DNA of 5,573 nucleotides from Dehalococcoidia bacterium (GTDB lineage Bacteria > Chloroflexota > Dehalococcoidia > Dehalococcoidales > Fen-1064): assembly GCA_011192055.1 (NCBI GenBank), contig DUES01000201.1, positions 7,338 through 12,910 of the forward strand, in the 5' to 3' direction. The stretch's first letter is position 1; each line of letters opens with the position of its first letter. A program made the position numbers and the translations under genes. Positions 1-5,573 of this stretch are shown here, piece by piece. The notes under the pieces are model-generated. The model worked only from the letters and a program-made list of their open reading frames with translations, was not told the origin of the DNA and made no database searches.

Positions 1-32
1 GCACCAAAAGCACTCTCATATAAGCCAAACAA
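1..32 (-). CDS. Possible first codons of the next gene in the decarboxylase cluster (partial)
   Basis: Directly after the TAG of the OadG-like gene, the same frame stays open to the window edge from a TTG codon at 32-30, reading LFGLYESAFGA. A membrane beta subunit (OadB/MmdB/GcdB type) would be the usual neighbour of an OadG-like and a biotin-carrier gene. Only 10 full codons are visible and the ribosome site is weak. An ATG at 19-17 in another frame is an alternative start. The identity is a guess from context only. Confidence 0.2.
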   Translation of the reverse strand, partial: MFGLYESAFG

Positions 33-176
33 CTATTTTGTCTCTTTTTTCGCTGATTCAGGTTCCCGCATCACCAGTCCGGTGACCCACACTGAGATAG
101 ACAGAAGTACCAGAACAAGCAAAGTCACCCCAAAGCCGCCGCCGGCAACCTTGGCCACCAGACCCCAATCAATCAT
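33..176 (-). CDS. Short OadG-like membrane subunit of a sodium-pumping decarboxylase
   Basis: The 47-aa product starts MIDWGLVAKVAGGG, has one hydrophobic segment at about residues 10-36 (GFGVTLLVLVLLSISVWVTG), and ends in a short charged tail (REPESAKKETK). A glycine-rich entry into a single transmembrane helix followed by a charged cytoplasmic tail is the pattern of the oxaloacetate decarboxylase gamma / methylmalonyl-CoA decarboxylase delta family. These small subunits hold the carboxyltransferase and the membrane beta subunit together. Family members are usually 60-90 aa, so this one is near the lower limit and lacks the longer Pro/Ala-rich tail. The ATG at 176 follows a GGGGAGA ribosome site (183-189) after 6 nt. 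The gene lies 54 bp beyond the biotin-carrier stop on the same strand, with no terminator between, so the two probably form an operon. The call rests on topology and context and is moderately sure. Confidence 0.68.
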   Translation of the reverse strand: MIDWGLVAKVAGGGFGVTLLVLVLLSISVWVTGLVMREPESAKKETK

Positions 177-230
177 TCACTTTCTCCCCGGGTTAATCCC
201 ACAGGTATCATGAAGTAAGAGATAGTTTTT

Positions 231-452
231 TTAATATTCCAATGTAGCCAGGTGATTACCCGTCTCAACTACCTGCTGTGCTTCAACCTTGATTTCCGCA
301 ACCGTGCCATCCAACGGGGCCATAATAGGATTTTCCATTTTCATGGACTCGATATAGAGAAGAACATCGCCCTCTTCTACCTTGTCCCCGACATTGACCT
401 CAATACTGATAACAGTACCCGTAATAGGGGCTTCCACGATTTCCTGGGCCAA
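231..452 (-). CDS. Minimal biotin-carrier (biotin/lipoyl attachment) protein
   Basis: The 73-aa product is a bare biotinyl domain. It has the N-terminal strand APITGTV, the biotin-acceptor motif ESMKMEN with acceptor lysine K38, and the mirror-image half MAPLDGTVAEIKV followed by VETGNHLATLEY. A biotin ligase would modify K38, and the arm would carry CO2 between a carboxyltransferase and either a biotin carboxylase or a membrane decarboxylase. Carrier subunits of pumping decarboxylases usually have an N-terminal Pro/Ala-rich linker, which is absent here. The size and the ESMKME form (rather than AMKME) also recall the small stand-alone BLAP proteins of Bacillus, which can carry biotin or lipoate. 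The next gene downstream is OadG-like, which favours a decarboxylase role. No carboxyltransferase is visible. The start is TTG, chosen because a strong ribosome site sits at the right distance and no in-frame ATG precedes it. Confidence 0.9.
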   Translation of the reverse strand: MAQEIVEAPITGTVISIEVNVGDKVEEGDVLLYIESMKMENPIMAPLDGTVAEIKVEAQQVVETGNHLATLEY

Positions 453-459
453 TTTCAGA

Positions 460-466
460 CTCCTTT
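460..466 (-). promoter_or_regulatory. Ribosome binding site that fixes a TTG start
   Basis: On the minus strand AAAGGAG lies 7 nt before TTG (452-450), which is ideal spacing. The nearby ATG at 474-472 is out of frame, so TTG is the only start consistent with the biotin-carrier frame. Confidence 0.7.
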
Positions 467-488
467 CTCTTCATGTGCGAAATCTATA

Positions 489-494
489 ATTATA
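489..494 (-). promoter_or_regulatory. Candidate -10 box for the biotin-carrier operon
   Basis: On the minus strand a perfect TATAAT lies about 37 nt before the TTG start and beyond the clpC terminator, where a promoter for the small operon would be expected. No good -35 is visible at 15-18 bp; the best, AGGTTA at 512-517, is poor. The region is AT-rich, so this could be chance. Confidence 0.33.
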
Positions 495-564
495 AGCAAA
501 CTGTCTGGCCTTAACCTGCCGATTACTACTATACCATGAAGCCGTACCTTTCCGGTACATAAGA

Positions 565-605
565 AAAGGGCGCTTCAACCCATTGCCTGAGTTTCATCGC
601 CCTTT
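565..605 (-). terminator. Intrinsic terminator of clpC
   Basis: On the minus strand, 25 nt after the clpC stop, AAAGGGCG (605-598) pairs with CGCCCTTT (572-565). The 25-nt loop is long, and the exit side runs into a TTTTCTTAT tract. The orientation and position fit Rho-independent termination between clpC and the biotin-carrier gene. The long loop lowers confidence slightly. Confidence 0.75.
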
Positions 606-629
606 CTCATATCTAAATTTTAACCGGTT

Positions 630-3104
630 TTAGGCTTCATCATCCCCGATCAGCGCACCAACAGCGATGGGTCTGATAACAATCTCTCCATCCTCCACGT
701 CCACCATAACAGTATCTCCCGCACGGAACTTGCTCCGCAGCAGGTCTTCAGACAGTGTATCGGTTACCAGGTCCTGTATTGTCCTGCGTAGCGGTCTCGC
801 ACCGAATACTTCGTCATACCCTTTCTCACCCAGGAGGTCTTTAGCAGCATCTGTTACTTCGAGCTTGATTTCCTTCTCGGTCAGCTGGGTAATAATCGTC
901 TTGAGCATCAGGTCAACAATATTACGGATATGCTCCTTGCTCAGCGCATGGAACACCACCATGCCGTCAATCCGGTTCAGGAATTCCGGCCGGAAGGTCT
1001 TCTTGACCTCGCCAAGCAGCTTCTCCTTCATCTTGTCATAGGACTCCTGCCTGGCTTTCTGTTCATCTGAACGGGACGTAAATCCAATTGCACCACCCTT
1101 GCGAATTACCTCTGCCCCGATATTACTGGTCATGACAATAATGCTGTTGCGGAAATCAACCCGCCGGCCTTTGGCATCTGTCAGGTGACCGTCATCGAAT
1201 ATCTGCAGCAGGATATTAAAAACATCCGGATGAGCTTTTTCTATCTCGTCCAGCAGTATGCAGCAGTAAGATTTACGCCGCACGGCCTCGGTTAACTGGC
1301 CGCCTTCGTCGTAGCCCACGTATCCCGGCGGGGCTCCCACCATGCGGGACACGGTATGTTTCTCCATGTACTCGGACATATCAAGTCGAATCAGGGAGTC
1401 CTCACTGCCGAACATAAACTCGGAAAGGGCTCTGACCAGTTCCGTCTTACCGACACCTGTCGGACCGAGGAAGATGAAGTTACCAATCGGGTGCCTCGGG
1501 TCTTTCAGGCCGGCCCGGGCTCGCCGTACTGCCTTGGAAATGGTGTCAATAGCCTCGTCCTGGCCGACAATGCGATCGTGGAGAACCGACTCCATATTGA
1601 GTAGCCGGGCAGTCTCGTCACCGCCAAGCTGCGTTACCGGGATACCGGTCCACATGCTGACTACCTCGGCAATATCCTCGGCGGTCACTACCGGTTTTTC
1701 CTGCTCCTGTTCAGTCTGCCATTCCTTCTCCAGGCCCTTTATCTTCTCTTCAACCTGGAGTTCCTGTTGCCGCTTCTCTGCGGCATAGTCATATTGTTGT
1801 GCCGCCAGGGCTGATTCTTTCTCTTTACGCACGCTTTCCAGAAGCTGTCTTGCCTCTTTCAGCGTTATCGGCGTGCTCCGGCGCTGGATTCTTACCCGTG
1901 AAGACGATTCATCGATAAGGTCAATAGCTTTATCAGGCAGGAAGCGGTCCGGTATGTACCTGGAAGCCAGGGTCCCGGCTGCAGTCAGGGCTTCGTCACT
2001 AATCGTTAATTTGTGATGCTCTTCGTAGCGCTCCCTGATGCCGCGGAGGATATCCATCGTTTCTTCAACGGTAGGCTCCTCAACCAGTATCGGTTGGAAC
2101 CGTCTTTCCAGGGCAGCGTCACGCTCAACATGTTTGCGGTAGTCGTCCAGGGTGGTAGCGCCAATAACCTGCAGTTGTCCCCTTGCCAGTGAAGGTTTGA
2201 GGATACTGGCAGCATCGACTGCCCCTTCGGCAGCACCGGCGCCGACGATTGTATGGAACTCATCGACAAAGAGGACGCAATTACCCGCCGTCTTTATCTC
2301 TTCGATAATCTTCTTCAGCCGCTCTTCAAATTCACCCCGGTACTTGGTACCGGCAACCACGGCGGCCATATCCAGTGTTACCAGTCGCTTACCTTCCAGT
2401 GTCTCCGGGACATCACCGGAGGTAATCCTGTGGGCTAAGCCTTCGACTATTGCCGTCTTGCCCACGCCGGGTTCTCCAATCAGTGCCGGGTTATTCTTGG
2501 TCCGCCGGCTCAGAATCTGGATTACGCGCTCAATCTCTCGAGCCCGGCCGATAACCGGGTCCAGTCTGCCGGCACGCGCCGCTGCGGTAAGGTCCACGCT
2601 AAGCTGGTCCAGAGCGGGTGTACGACTCTGCCCGCGAGCGCCCCCCCGAGTCTTGGGGGCATTCTGACTCAGGATACGGGTTGTTTCCGTGCGTACCTGC
2701 TCCAGCGTGATTCCAAAGCTGTCAAGCACACCGGCCGCTACGCCGCCACCTTCGTGCAGGAGCCCTAGAAGCAGGTGCTCTGTACCGATATAGTTGTGCC
2801 CCAGGTTTCTTGCTTCGTCGATAGCAAGCTCAATGACCCGTTTAGCCCTGGGTGTAAGACCAATATCACCGGTAGACGGTTTGTCACCGTGCCCGATGAT
2901 AAATTCAACTCCGGAACGTACCTTGCCCAGTCCGACATTCAGGTTAGTAAGAACCTTAGCTGCAACCCCTTCTTCTTCACGTAACAGACCAAGCAGGATA
3001 TGCTCGGTGCCGATATAGCTGTGGTTGAGATGTTGAGCTTCTTCCTGGGCGAGTGTCAGTACTCTACGGGCTCGTTCCGAGAACTTCTCAAATCGGCTCG
3101 CCAT
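630..3104 (-). CDS. clpC: ClpC, AAA+ unfoldase subunit of the Clp protease
   Basis: The 824-aa product is full length for the ClpC family. In order it has two Clp_N repeats (about 4-56 and 80-132) and AAA module 1, with Walker A GEPGVGKT 210-217, pore loop KYRG 254-257, Walker B DE 281-282 and arginine pair 334-335. A short coiled middle region with a UVR-type motif (about 422-457) distinguishes it from ClpB, whose middle domain is much longer. AAA module 2 has Walker A GPTGVGKT 547-554, pore loop GYVG 594-597, Walker B LLDE 617-620, sensor-1 N661, arginine finger R711 and sensor-2 GAR 768-770. An IGF loop at 673-675 is the known ClpP-docking element. The hexamer would use ATP to unfold proteins and thread them into cytoplasmic ClpP. 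The ATG at 3104 follows AGGGAGG (3110-3116) after 5 nt. No clpP, mcsA/mcsB or ctsR lies beside it. The upstream neighbour is the 5S gene. Confidence 0.97.
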   Translation of the reverse strand: MASRFEKFSERARRVLTLAQEEAQHLNHSYIGTEHILLGLLREEEGVAAKVLTNLNVGLGKVRSGVEFIIGHGDKPSTGDIGLTPRAKRVIELAIDEARNLGHNYIGTEHLLLGLLHEGGGVAAGVLDSFGITLEQVRTETTRILSQNAPKTRGGARGQSRTPALDQLSVDLTAAARAGRLDPVIGRAREIERVIQILSRRTKNNPALIGEPGVGKTAIVEGLAHRITSGDVPETLEGKRLVTLDMAAVVAGTKYRGEFEERLKKIIEEIKTAGNCVLFVDEFHTIVGAGAAEGAVDAASILKPSLARGQLQVIGATTLDDYRKHVERDAALERRFQPILVEEPTVEETMDILRGIRERYEEHHKLTISDEALTAAGTLASRYIPDRFLPDKAIDLIDESSSRVRIQRRSTPITLKEARQLLESVRKEKESALAAQQYDYAAEKRQQELQVEEKIKGLEKEWQTEQEQEKPVVTAEDIAEVVSMWTGIPVTQLGGDETARLLNMESVLHDRIVGQDEAIDTISKAVRRARAGLKDPRHPIGNFIFLGPTGVGKTELVRALSEFMFGSEDSLIRLDMSEYMEKHTVSRMVGAPPGYVGYDEGGQLTEAVRRKSYCCILLDEIEKAHPDVFNILLQIFDDGHLTDAKGRRVDFRNSIIVMTSNIGAEVIRKGGAIGFTSRSDEQKARQESYDKMKEKLLGEVKKTFRPEFLNRIDGMVVFHALSKEHIRNIVDLMLKTIITQLTEKEIKLEVTDAAKDLLGEKGYDEVFGARPLRRTIQDLVTDTLSEDLLRSKFRAGDTVMVDVEDGEIVIRPIAVGALIGDDEA

Positions 3105-3109
3105 AGTCG

Positions 3110-3116
3110 CCTCCCT
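3110..3116 (-). promoter_or_regulatory. Ribosome binding site of clpC
   Basis: AGGGAGG on the minus strand, 5 nt before ATG, confirms the clpC start. A pyrimidine-rich CTCCTCC stretch at 3157-3163 could pair with GGAGG in this site, but only over 5-6 bp. Confidence 0.75.
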
Positions 3117-3126
3117 GTGGCCGCCT

Positions 3127-3147
3127 CTCGACTACATTCAGTTCAAG
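3127..3147 (-). other. Small hairpin in the 5S-clpC spacer
   Basis: On the minus strand CTTG-A-ACT pairs with AGT-CGAG around a 6-nt loop, giving seven pairs with one bulge and one G-U pair. No U-tract follows, so it is not an intrinsic terminator. It might mark an RNA processing site or a leader structure of clpC, or it may be chance. Confidence 0.25.
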
Positions 3148-3171
3148 GAATAGGATAGGAGGAGATATAAG

Positions 3172-3294
3172 CTTCCTGGCAGTGACATATTTTCCACAAG
3201 GAGTTGCCCCCTCAGTATCGTCTGCGCTGAAGCGTTTCACTGCCGTGTTCGGGATGGGAACGGGTGGTGCCACTTCGCTAAGACCACCAGGAAG
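3172..3294 (-). rRNA. rrf: 5S ribosomal RNA
   Basis: The minus strand reads as a complete 5S rRNA. The ends pair as CTTCCTGG with CCAGGAAG to form helix I. Between them are the conserved blocks TAGCGAAGTGG, CACCCGTTCCCATCCCGAAC, CACGGCAGTGAAACGC and TTCAGCGCAGACGATA. The length of about 120 nt is normal. The exact mature ends are uncertain by 2-3 nt, since helix I could extend one pair to 3171/3295. It lies 1.27 kb downstream of the 23S 3' end instead of the usual tens of bases, behind intrinsic terminators. It appears to have its own promoters at 3316-3343 and 3381-3409. Its 3' end is 67 nt from the clpC start with no terminator between. No second 5S copy is visible next to the 23S gene. Confidence 0.96.
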
Positions 3295-3315
3295 CTATTA
3301 CTCTCTCCAACAACT

Positions 3316-3343
3316 ATTATACAGTTAAATTCGGCGTTGGCAA
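3316..3343 (-). promoter_or_regulatory. Sigma70-type promoter P1 for 5S rRNA (and perhaps clpC)
   Basis: On the minus strand TTGCCA (3343-3338) and a perfect TATAAT (3321-3316) are separated by 16 bp. Transcription would start near G3308, about 14 nt before the 5S 5' end. The position, strand and near-consensus boxes make this a convincing dedicated 5S promoter. Confidence 0.75.
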
Positions 3344-3380
3344 CAACCCTTTGAGGTCGCTATCATTGCCCATTAGTGTT

Positions 3381-3409
3381 ATTCTAGCACACAATAAGCT
3401 GCGGGGCAA
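3381..3409 (-). promoter_or_regulatory. Second, tandem sigma70-type promoter P2
   Basis: On the minus strand TTGCCC (3409-3404) and TAGAAT (3386-3381) are separated by 17 bp, facing the 5S gene 65 bp upstream of P1. The -10 box sits inside GTGT-N9-ACAC (3376-3392), a possible operator or chance symmetry. The -35 lies in the left arm of the inverted repeat that brackets 3404-4001. Confidence 0.5.
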
Positions 3410-3438
3410 ATAGTACAATGATACGACTTACCATTGTT
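3404..3438. repeat. Left arm of an imperfect inverted repeat
   Basis: This arm matches the reverse complement of 3971-4001. GGGCAA, ATAGTAC, CG and CTTACCATTGTT are shared in order, with a 1-nt gap after GGGCAA and a 5-nt difference in the middle. Within this arm ACAATG (3415-3420) and CATTGT (3432-3437) also form a local palindrome with an 11-nt loop. Confidence 0.6.
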
Positions 3439-3445
3439 AAGGATG

Positions 3446-3468
3446 TTATGCACTGTACTTCTGCATAA
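3446..3468. promoter_or_regulatory. Perfect palindrome TTATGCA-N9-TGCATAA, possible operator
   Basis: A 7-bp perfect inverted repeat with a 9-nt centre lies about 40 bp upstream of the P2 -35 box. The geometry is like a repressor operator (CIRCE has the same 9-nt spacing), but the sequence does not match CIRCE (TTAGCACTC-N9-GAGTGCTAA) or the CtsR heptads. It could equally be a hairpin within the repeat-rich segment. Confidence 0.35.
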
Positions 3469-3533
3469 TCTCTTAAACCGTCTGGTTACCGGACAAGACC
3501 AGGAATTCACAACTTGGAAGCGCGGTATCTTTC

Positions 3534-3637
3534 AAGGTGCAAACGACTCCTGCCCGTCCTGCCATTGCGAGGAGCCGAAACTCTGAGCGTAGTGAAGAAT
3601 CTCATGGCGTTCAGAACAAGCTCATCGAAGCAATCTC
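3534..3637. repeat. Short repeat copy R0 plus a degenerate palindromic element
   Basis: AAGGTGCAAACGACTCCTGC (3534-3553) matches the start of R1 at 3723 with one mismatch. It is followed by CATTGCGAGGAG (3563-3574) and then CGAAGCAATCTC (3626-3637). These two are the halves of the ATTGC...GCAAT element family seen five more times in the spacer, here separated by about 50 bp of filler. Confidence 0.6.
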
Positions 3638-3722
3638 TATTTGTATCTGCTCCATTCCCCCTCTTATACTCTCTGCTTGTATTTGCCTTCCAGGCTCCTA
3701 CCAGAATAGTACGGCACTCCCT

Positions 3723-3904
3723 AAGGTGCAAACAACTCCTGCTGATAAATTGTCCTTCACACCGTTTTGGGGAGTCCAGAGGGAGCGCCCCTCAGAAGGG
3801 GCGAGGAACCCCTTTGGAACGGGGGCCTAAGGGGGTGTCCCCCTTGTTTTCCGGCACTAATATAAAGATTGCTTCGCTCCGATTTCATAGGAACTCGCAA
3901 TGAC
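3723..3904. repeat. Long dispersed repeat R1
   Basis: This matches R2 (4023-4181) over its whole length. Shared blocks are AAGGTGCAAA, CACACCGTTTTGGGG, GTCCAGAGGGAGCG, CCCCTTTGGAACGGGGG, TTCCGGCACTAATATAA and GATTTCATAGG, and it ends in CTCGCAATGAC. R1 has about 20 extra bases that form a hairpin (CGCCCCT 3786-3792 with AGGGGCG 3797-3803). A second hairpin, AAGGGGG-TGT-CCCCCTT (3829-3845), is followed by GTTTT and resembles a plus-strand terminator. No open frame with coding character is present. It looks like a non-autonomous mobile repeat. Confidence 0.75.
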
Positions 3905-3933
3905 AACAACAATAGCAAGATTTCTTAGTCCCT

Positions 3934-3947
3934 GACTCGCAATGACT
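3934..3947. repeat. Isolated half of the short palindromic repeat
   Basis: TGACTCGCAATGAC repeats the CTCGCAATGAC end of R1 about 40 bp further on, without a clear left half. It is probably a degraded copy. Apart from this half-copy and the inverted-repeat arm at 3971-4001, nothing recognisable lies between 3905 and 4022. Confidence 0.4.
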
Positions 3948-3970
3948 GGTACTGGTCTAAACTACTGAAA

Positions 3971-4001
3971 AACAATGGTAAGACGAGGTACTATATTGCC
4001 C
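3971..4001. repeat. Right arm of the imperfect inverted repeat
   Basis: AACAATGGTAAG, then CG, GTACTAT and TTGCCC follow in the order that mirrors 3404-3438. With the left arm it brackets 598 bp that contain R0, R1 and short palindromic repeats. The arms are diverged, so the structure is old or its boundaries are blurred. No clear target-site duplication flanks it. Confidence 0.6.
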
Positions 4002-4022
4002 TGATAACGTGCATCTCATTTT

Positions 4023-4181
4023 AAGGTGCAAATAACCTCTACTCCAGACTGCCCCTCACACCGTTTTGGGGTGTCCAGAGGGAGCGGAGCCCCTTTGGAA
4101 CGGGGGTACAAGGGGGTGCCCCCCTTGCTTTCCGGCACTAATATAAGATTGCGTCGCTTCGATTTCATAGGGCTCGCAACG
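4023..4181. repeat. Long dispersed repeat R2
   Basis: Second copy of R1, 300 bp away in the same orientation and about 20 bp shorter because the extra R1 hairpin is missing. The other GC hairpin is kept with a small change: CAAGGGGG pairs with CCCCCTTG (4109-4127) around a 3-nt loop. It ends in a degraded palindromic unit (GATTGCGTCGCTTCG ... CTCGCAAC). Confidence 0.75.
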
Positions 4182-4203
4182 GCAAGTAAAATAGAAAAGT
4201 AGG

Positions 4204-4330
4204 GATTGCTTCGCTCCGCTCGCAATGACACCTGCGACAGCACCCCCCAAATAAAATATCCACGGCCGGACAACCTGAACCGTGGATTTCTGTTATTAAC
4301 TAATACCAACTCTGAAGCAGGCCAAGCCCT
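4204..4330 (-). repeat. Direct repeat A: diverged copy of the 23S tail and terminator
   Basis: This segment pairs with 4451-4577, offset by 247 bp. The right 46 bp (4285-4330) are identical to 4532-4577 and include the last 11 bases of the 23S gene. The left part is diverged and begins with a palindromic repeat (4204-4229). To the right of 4330 no 23S homology remains, so this copy is a fragment. Confidence 0.85.
4251..4289 (-). terminator. Second intrinsic terminator downstream of 23S (copy A)
   Basis: On the minus strand ATCCACGG pairs with CCGTGGAT (4287-4280 with 4265-4258) around a 14-nt loop, followed by the T-rich ATTTTATTTGG. Relative to copy B, two stem pairs have changed from T-A to C-G type with both partners altered, so the hairpin is preserved. 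Confidence 0.75.
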
Positions 4331-4393
4331 ACTAACATTCATCAATCCCCAAGGATAGGAAGTCATGGGGATAGGTCACTACCACCTTAAAAT

Positions 4394-4476
4394 GTCATTG
4401 CGAGGAACGTCAGTGACGAAGCAATCTAAAGAGATAAGCTTATTTATGGAGATTGCTTCGCTTCGCTCGCAATGAC
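4394..4476. repeat. Foldback of two inverted palindromic repeats
   Basis: GTCATTGCGAG (4394-4404) is the exact reverse complement of CTCGCAATGAC (4466-4476). CGAAGCAATCT (4417-4427) is the exact reverse complement of AGATTGCTTCG (4450-4460). The result is an 83-bp hairpin with two 11-bp stems, an asymmetric inner loop and a 22-nt apical loop. It belongs to the short repeat family seen elsewhere in the spacer and lies just beyond the 23S terminator. Confidence 0.8.
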
Positions 4477-4566
4477 ACCAGCGGTAACAACCCCCACAAA
4501 TAAAAAATCTATGGCAGCGCAAACCACCATAGATTTCTGTTATTAACTAATACCAACTCTGAAGCA

Positions 4567-4577
<11 letters not shown>
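4451..4577 (-). repeat. Direct repeat B: genuine 23S tail and terminator
   Basis: Partner of 4204-4330. This copy is continuous with the true 23S gene. It runs from the palindromic unit 4451-4476 through the terminator and the 30-nt trailer into the 23S 3' end. Confidence 0.85.
4502..4536 (-). terminator. Intrinsic terminator of the 23S rRNA gene (copy B)
   Basis: On the minus strand AAATCTATGG (4536-4527) pairs perfectly with CCATAGATTT (4514-4505) around a 12-nt loop and runs into TTTTTTATTT. It lies about 30 nt after the 23S 3' end. A 10-bp stem with a U-tract is a strong Rho-independent terminator, and no 5S gene lies before it. Confidence 0.9.

Positions 4578-5573
<996 letters not shown>

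Noticed and set aside
252..539. Plus-strand frame opposite the biotin-carrier gene
   Set aside because: It is an antisense shadow of a gene with a clear biotin motif and ribosome site.
630..3104. ClpB, ClpA or ClpE in place of ClpC
   Set aside because: ClpB has a much longer middle domain and no ClpP loop, ClpE has an N-terminal zinc finger, and ClpA lacks the UVR-type middle segment. All visible features fit ClpC.
3088..3273. 61-codon minus-strand frame upstream of clpC
   Set aside because: It lies mostly within the 5S rRNA gene and overlaps the clpC start out of frame.
3829..3845. Functional plus-strand terminator in R1
   Set aside because: The hairpin is followed by GTTTT, but no plus-strand gene precedes it and the same hairpin recurs in R2, so it is more likely part of the repeat.
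3514..3903. Open frames of 97-129 codons on the plus strand in the 23S-5S spacer
   Set aside because: They run through repeats R0 and R1 and the palindromic units, show low-complexity composition, have no domain, and two of them overlap in different frames.
4016..4366. Minus-strand open frames of 64 and 116 codons across R2
   Set aside because: The peptides (RAERSNP, GAKQS and PPFQRG types) are what the short repeat and GC-rich blocks give when translated, and the frames cross a terminator and the 23S tail duplicate.
3534..4476. CRISPR array
   Set aside because: The repeats vary in length and orientation and have no regular spacing; no cas gene is visible.
3296..4566. tRNA gene in the rRNA spacer
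   Set aside because: No cloverleaf with a T-loop GTTCRA motif and matching acceptor stem was found on either strand by eye.

Overview
The window comes from a bacterial chromosome, and every feature that can be supported with confidence is on the minus strand. From right to left it reads: the 3' third of a 23S rRNA gene, about 1.27 kb of non-coding repeat-rich DNA, a 5S rRNA gene, clpC, a minimal biotin-carrier protein, and a very short OadG-type membrane subunit. The host is probably a Chloroflexota bacterium of Dehalococcoidia type. That is an inference from the ClpC and rRNA style, the broken-up rRNA arrangement and the short decarboxylase subunits. No phylogenetic placement was run.

Right part (4567-5573): 23S rRNA from domain IV to the 3' end, apparently intact and without introns. 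It is followed by a strong intrinsic terminator (4502-4536). A second, diverged copy of the 23S tail plus terminator lies 247 bp further on (4204-4330). The two hairpins differ by paired compensatory changes.

Middle (3296-4566): no credible gene. It holds two long GC-rich direct repeats (3723-3904 and 4023-4181), several copies of a short ATTGC...GCAAT palindromic repeat, and an 83-bp foldback. An imperfect inverted repeat (3404-3438 and 3971-4001) brackets about 600 bp. The left end of this region carries two tandem sigma70-like promoters pointing at the 5S gene.

Left-centre (630-3294): the 5S gene is cut off from 23S transcription and appears to have its own promoter. clpC starts 67 nt beyond it with no visible terminator between them, so 5S and clpC may share a transcript. 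ClpC is a full-length two-ring AAA+ unfoldase with a ClpP-docking loop, and an intrinsic terminator follows it.

Left end (1-494): a 73-aa biotin carrier with a TTG start, then a 47-aa OadG-like subunit, then possibly the first codons of the next gene. Together they suggest a sodium-pumping biotin-dependent decarboxylase whose other subunits lie outside the window. The substrate cannot be deduced.
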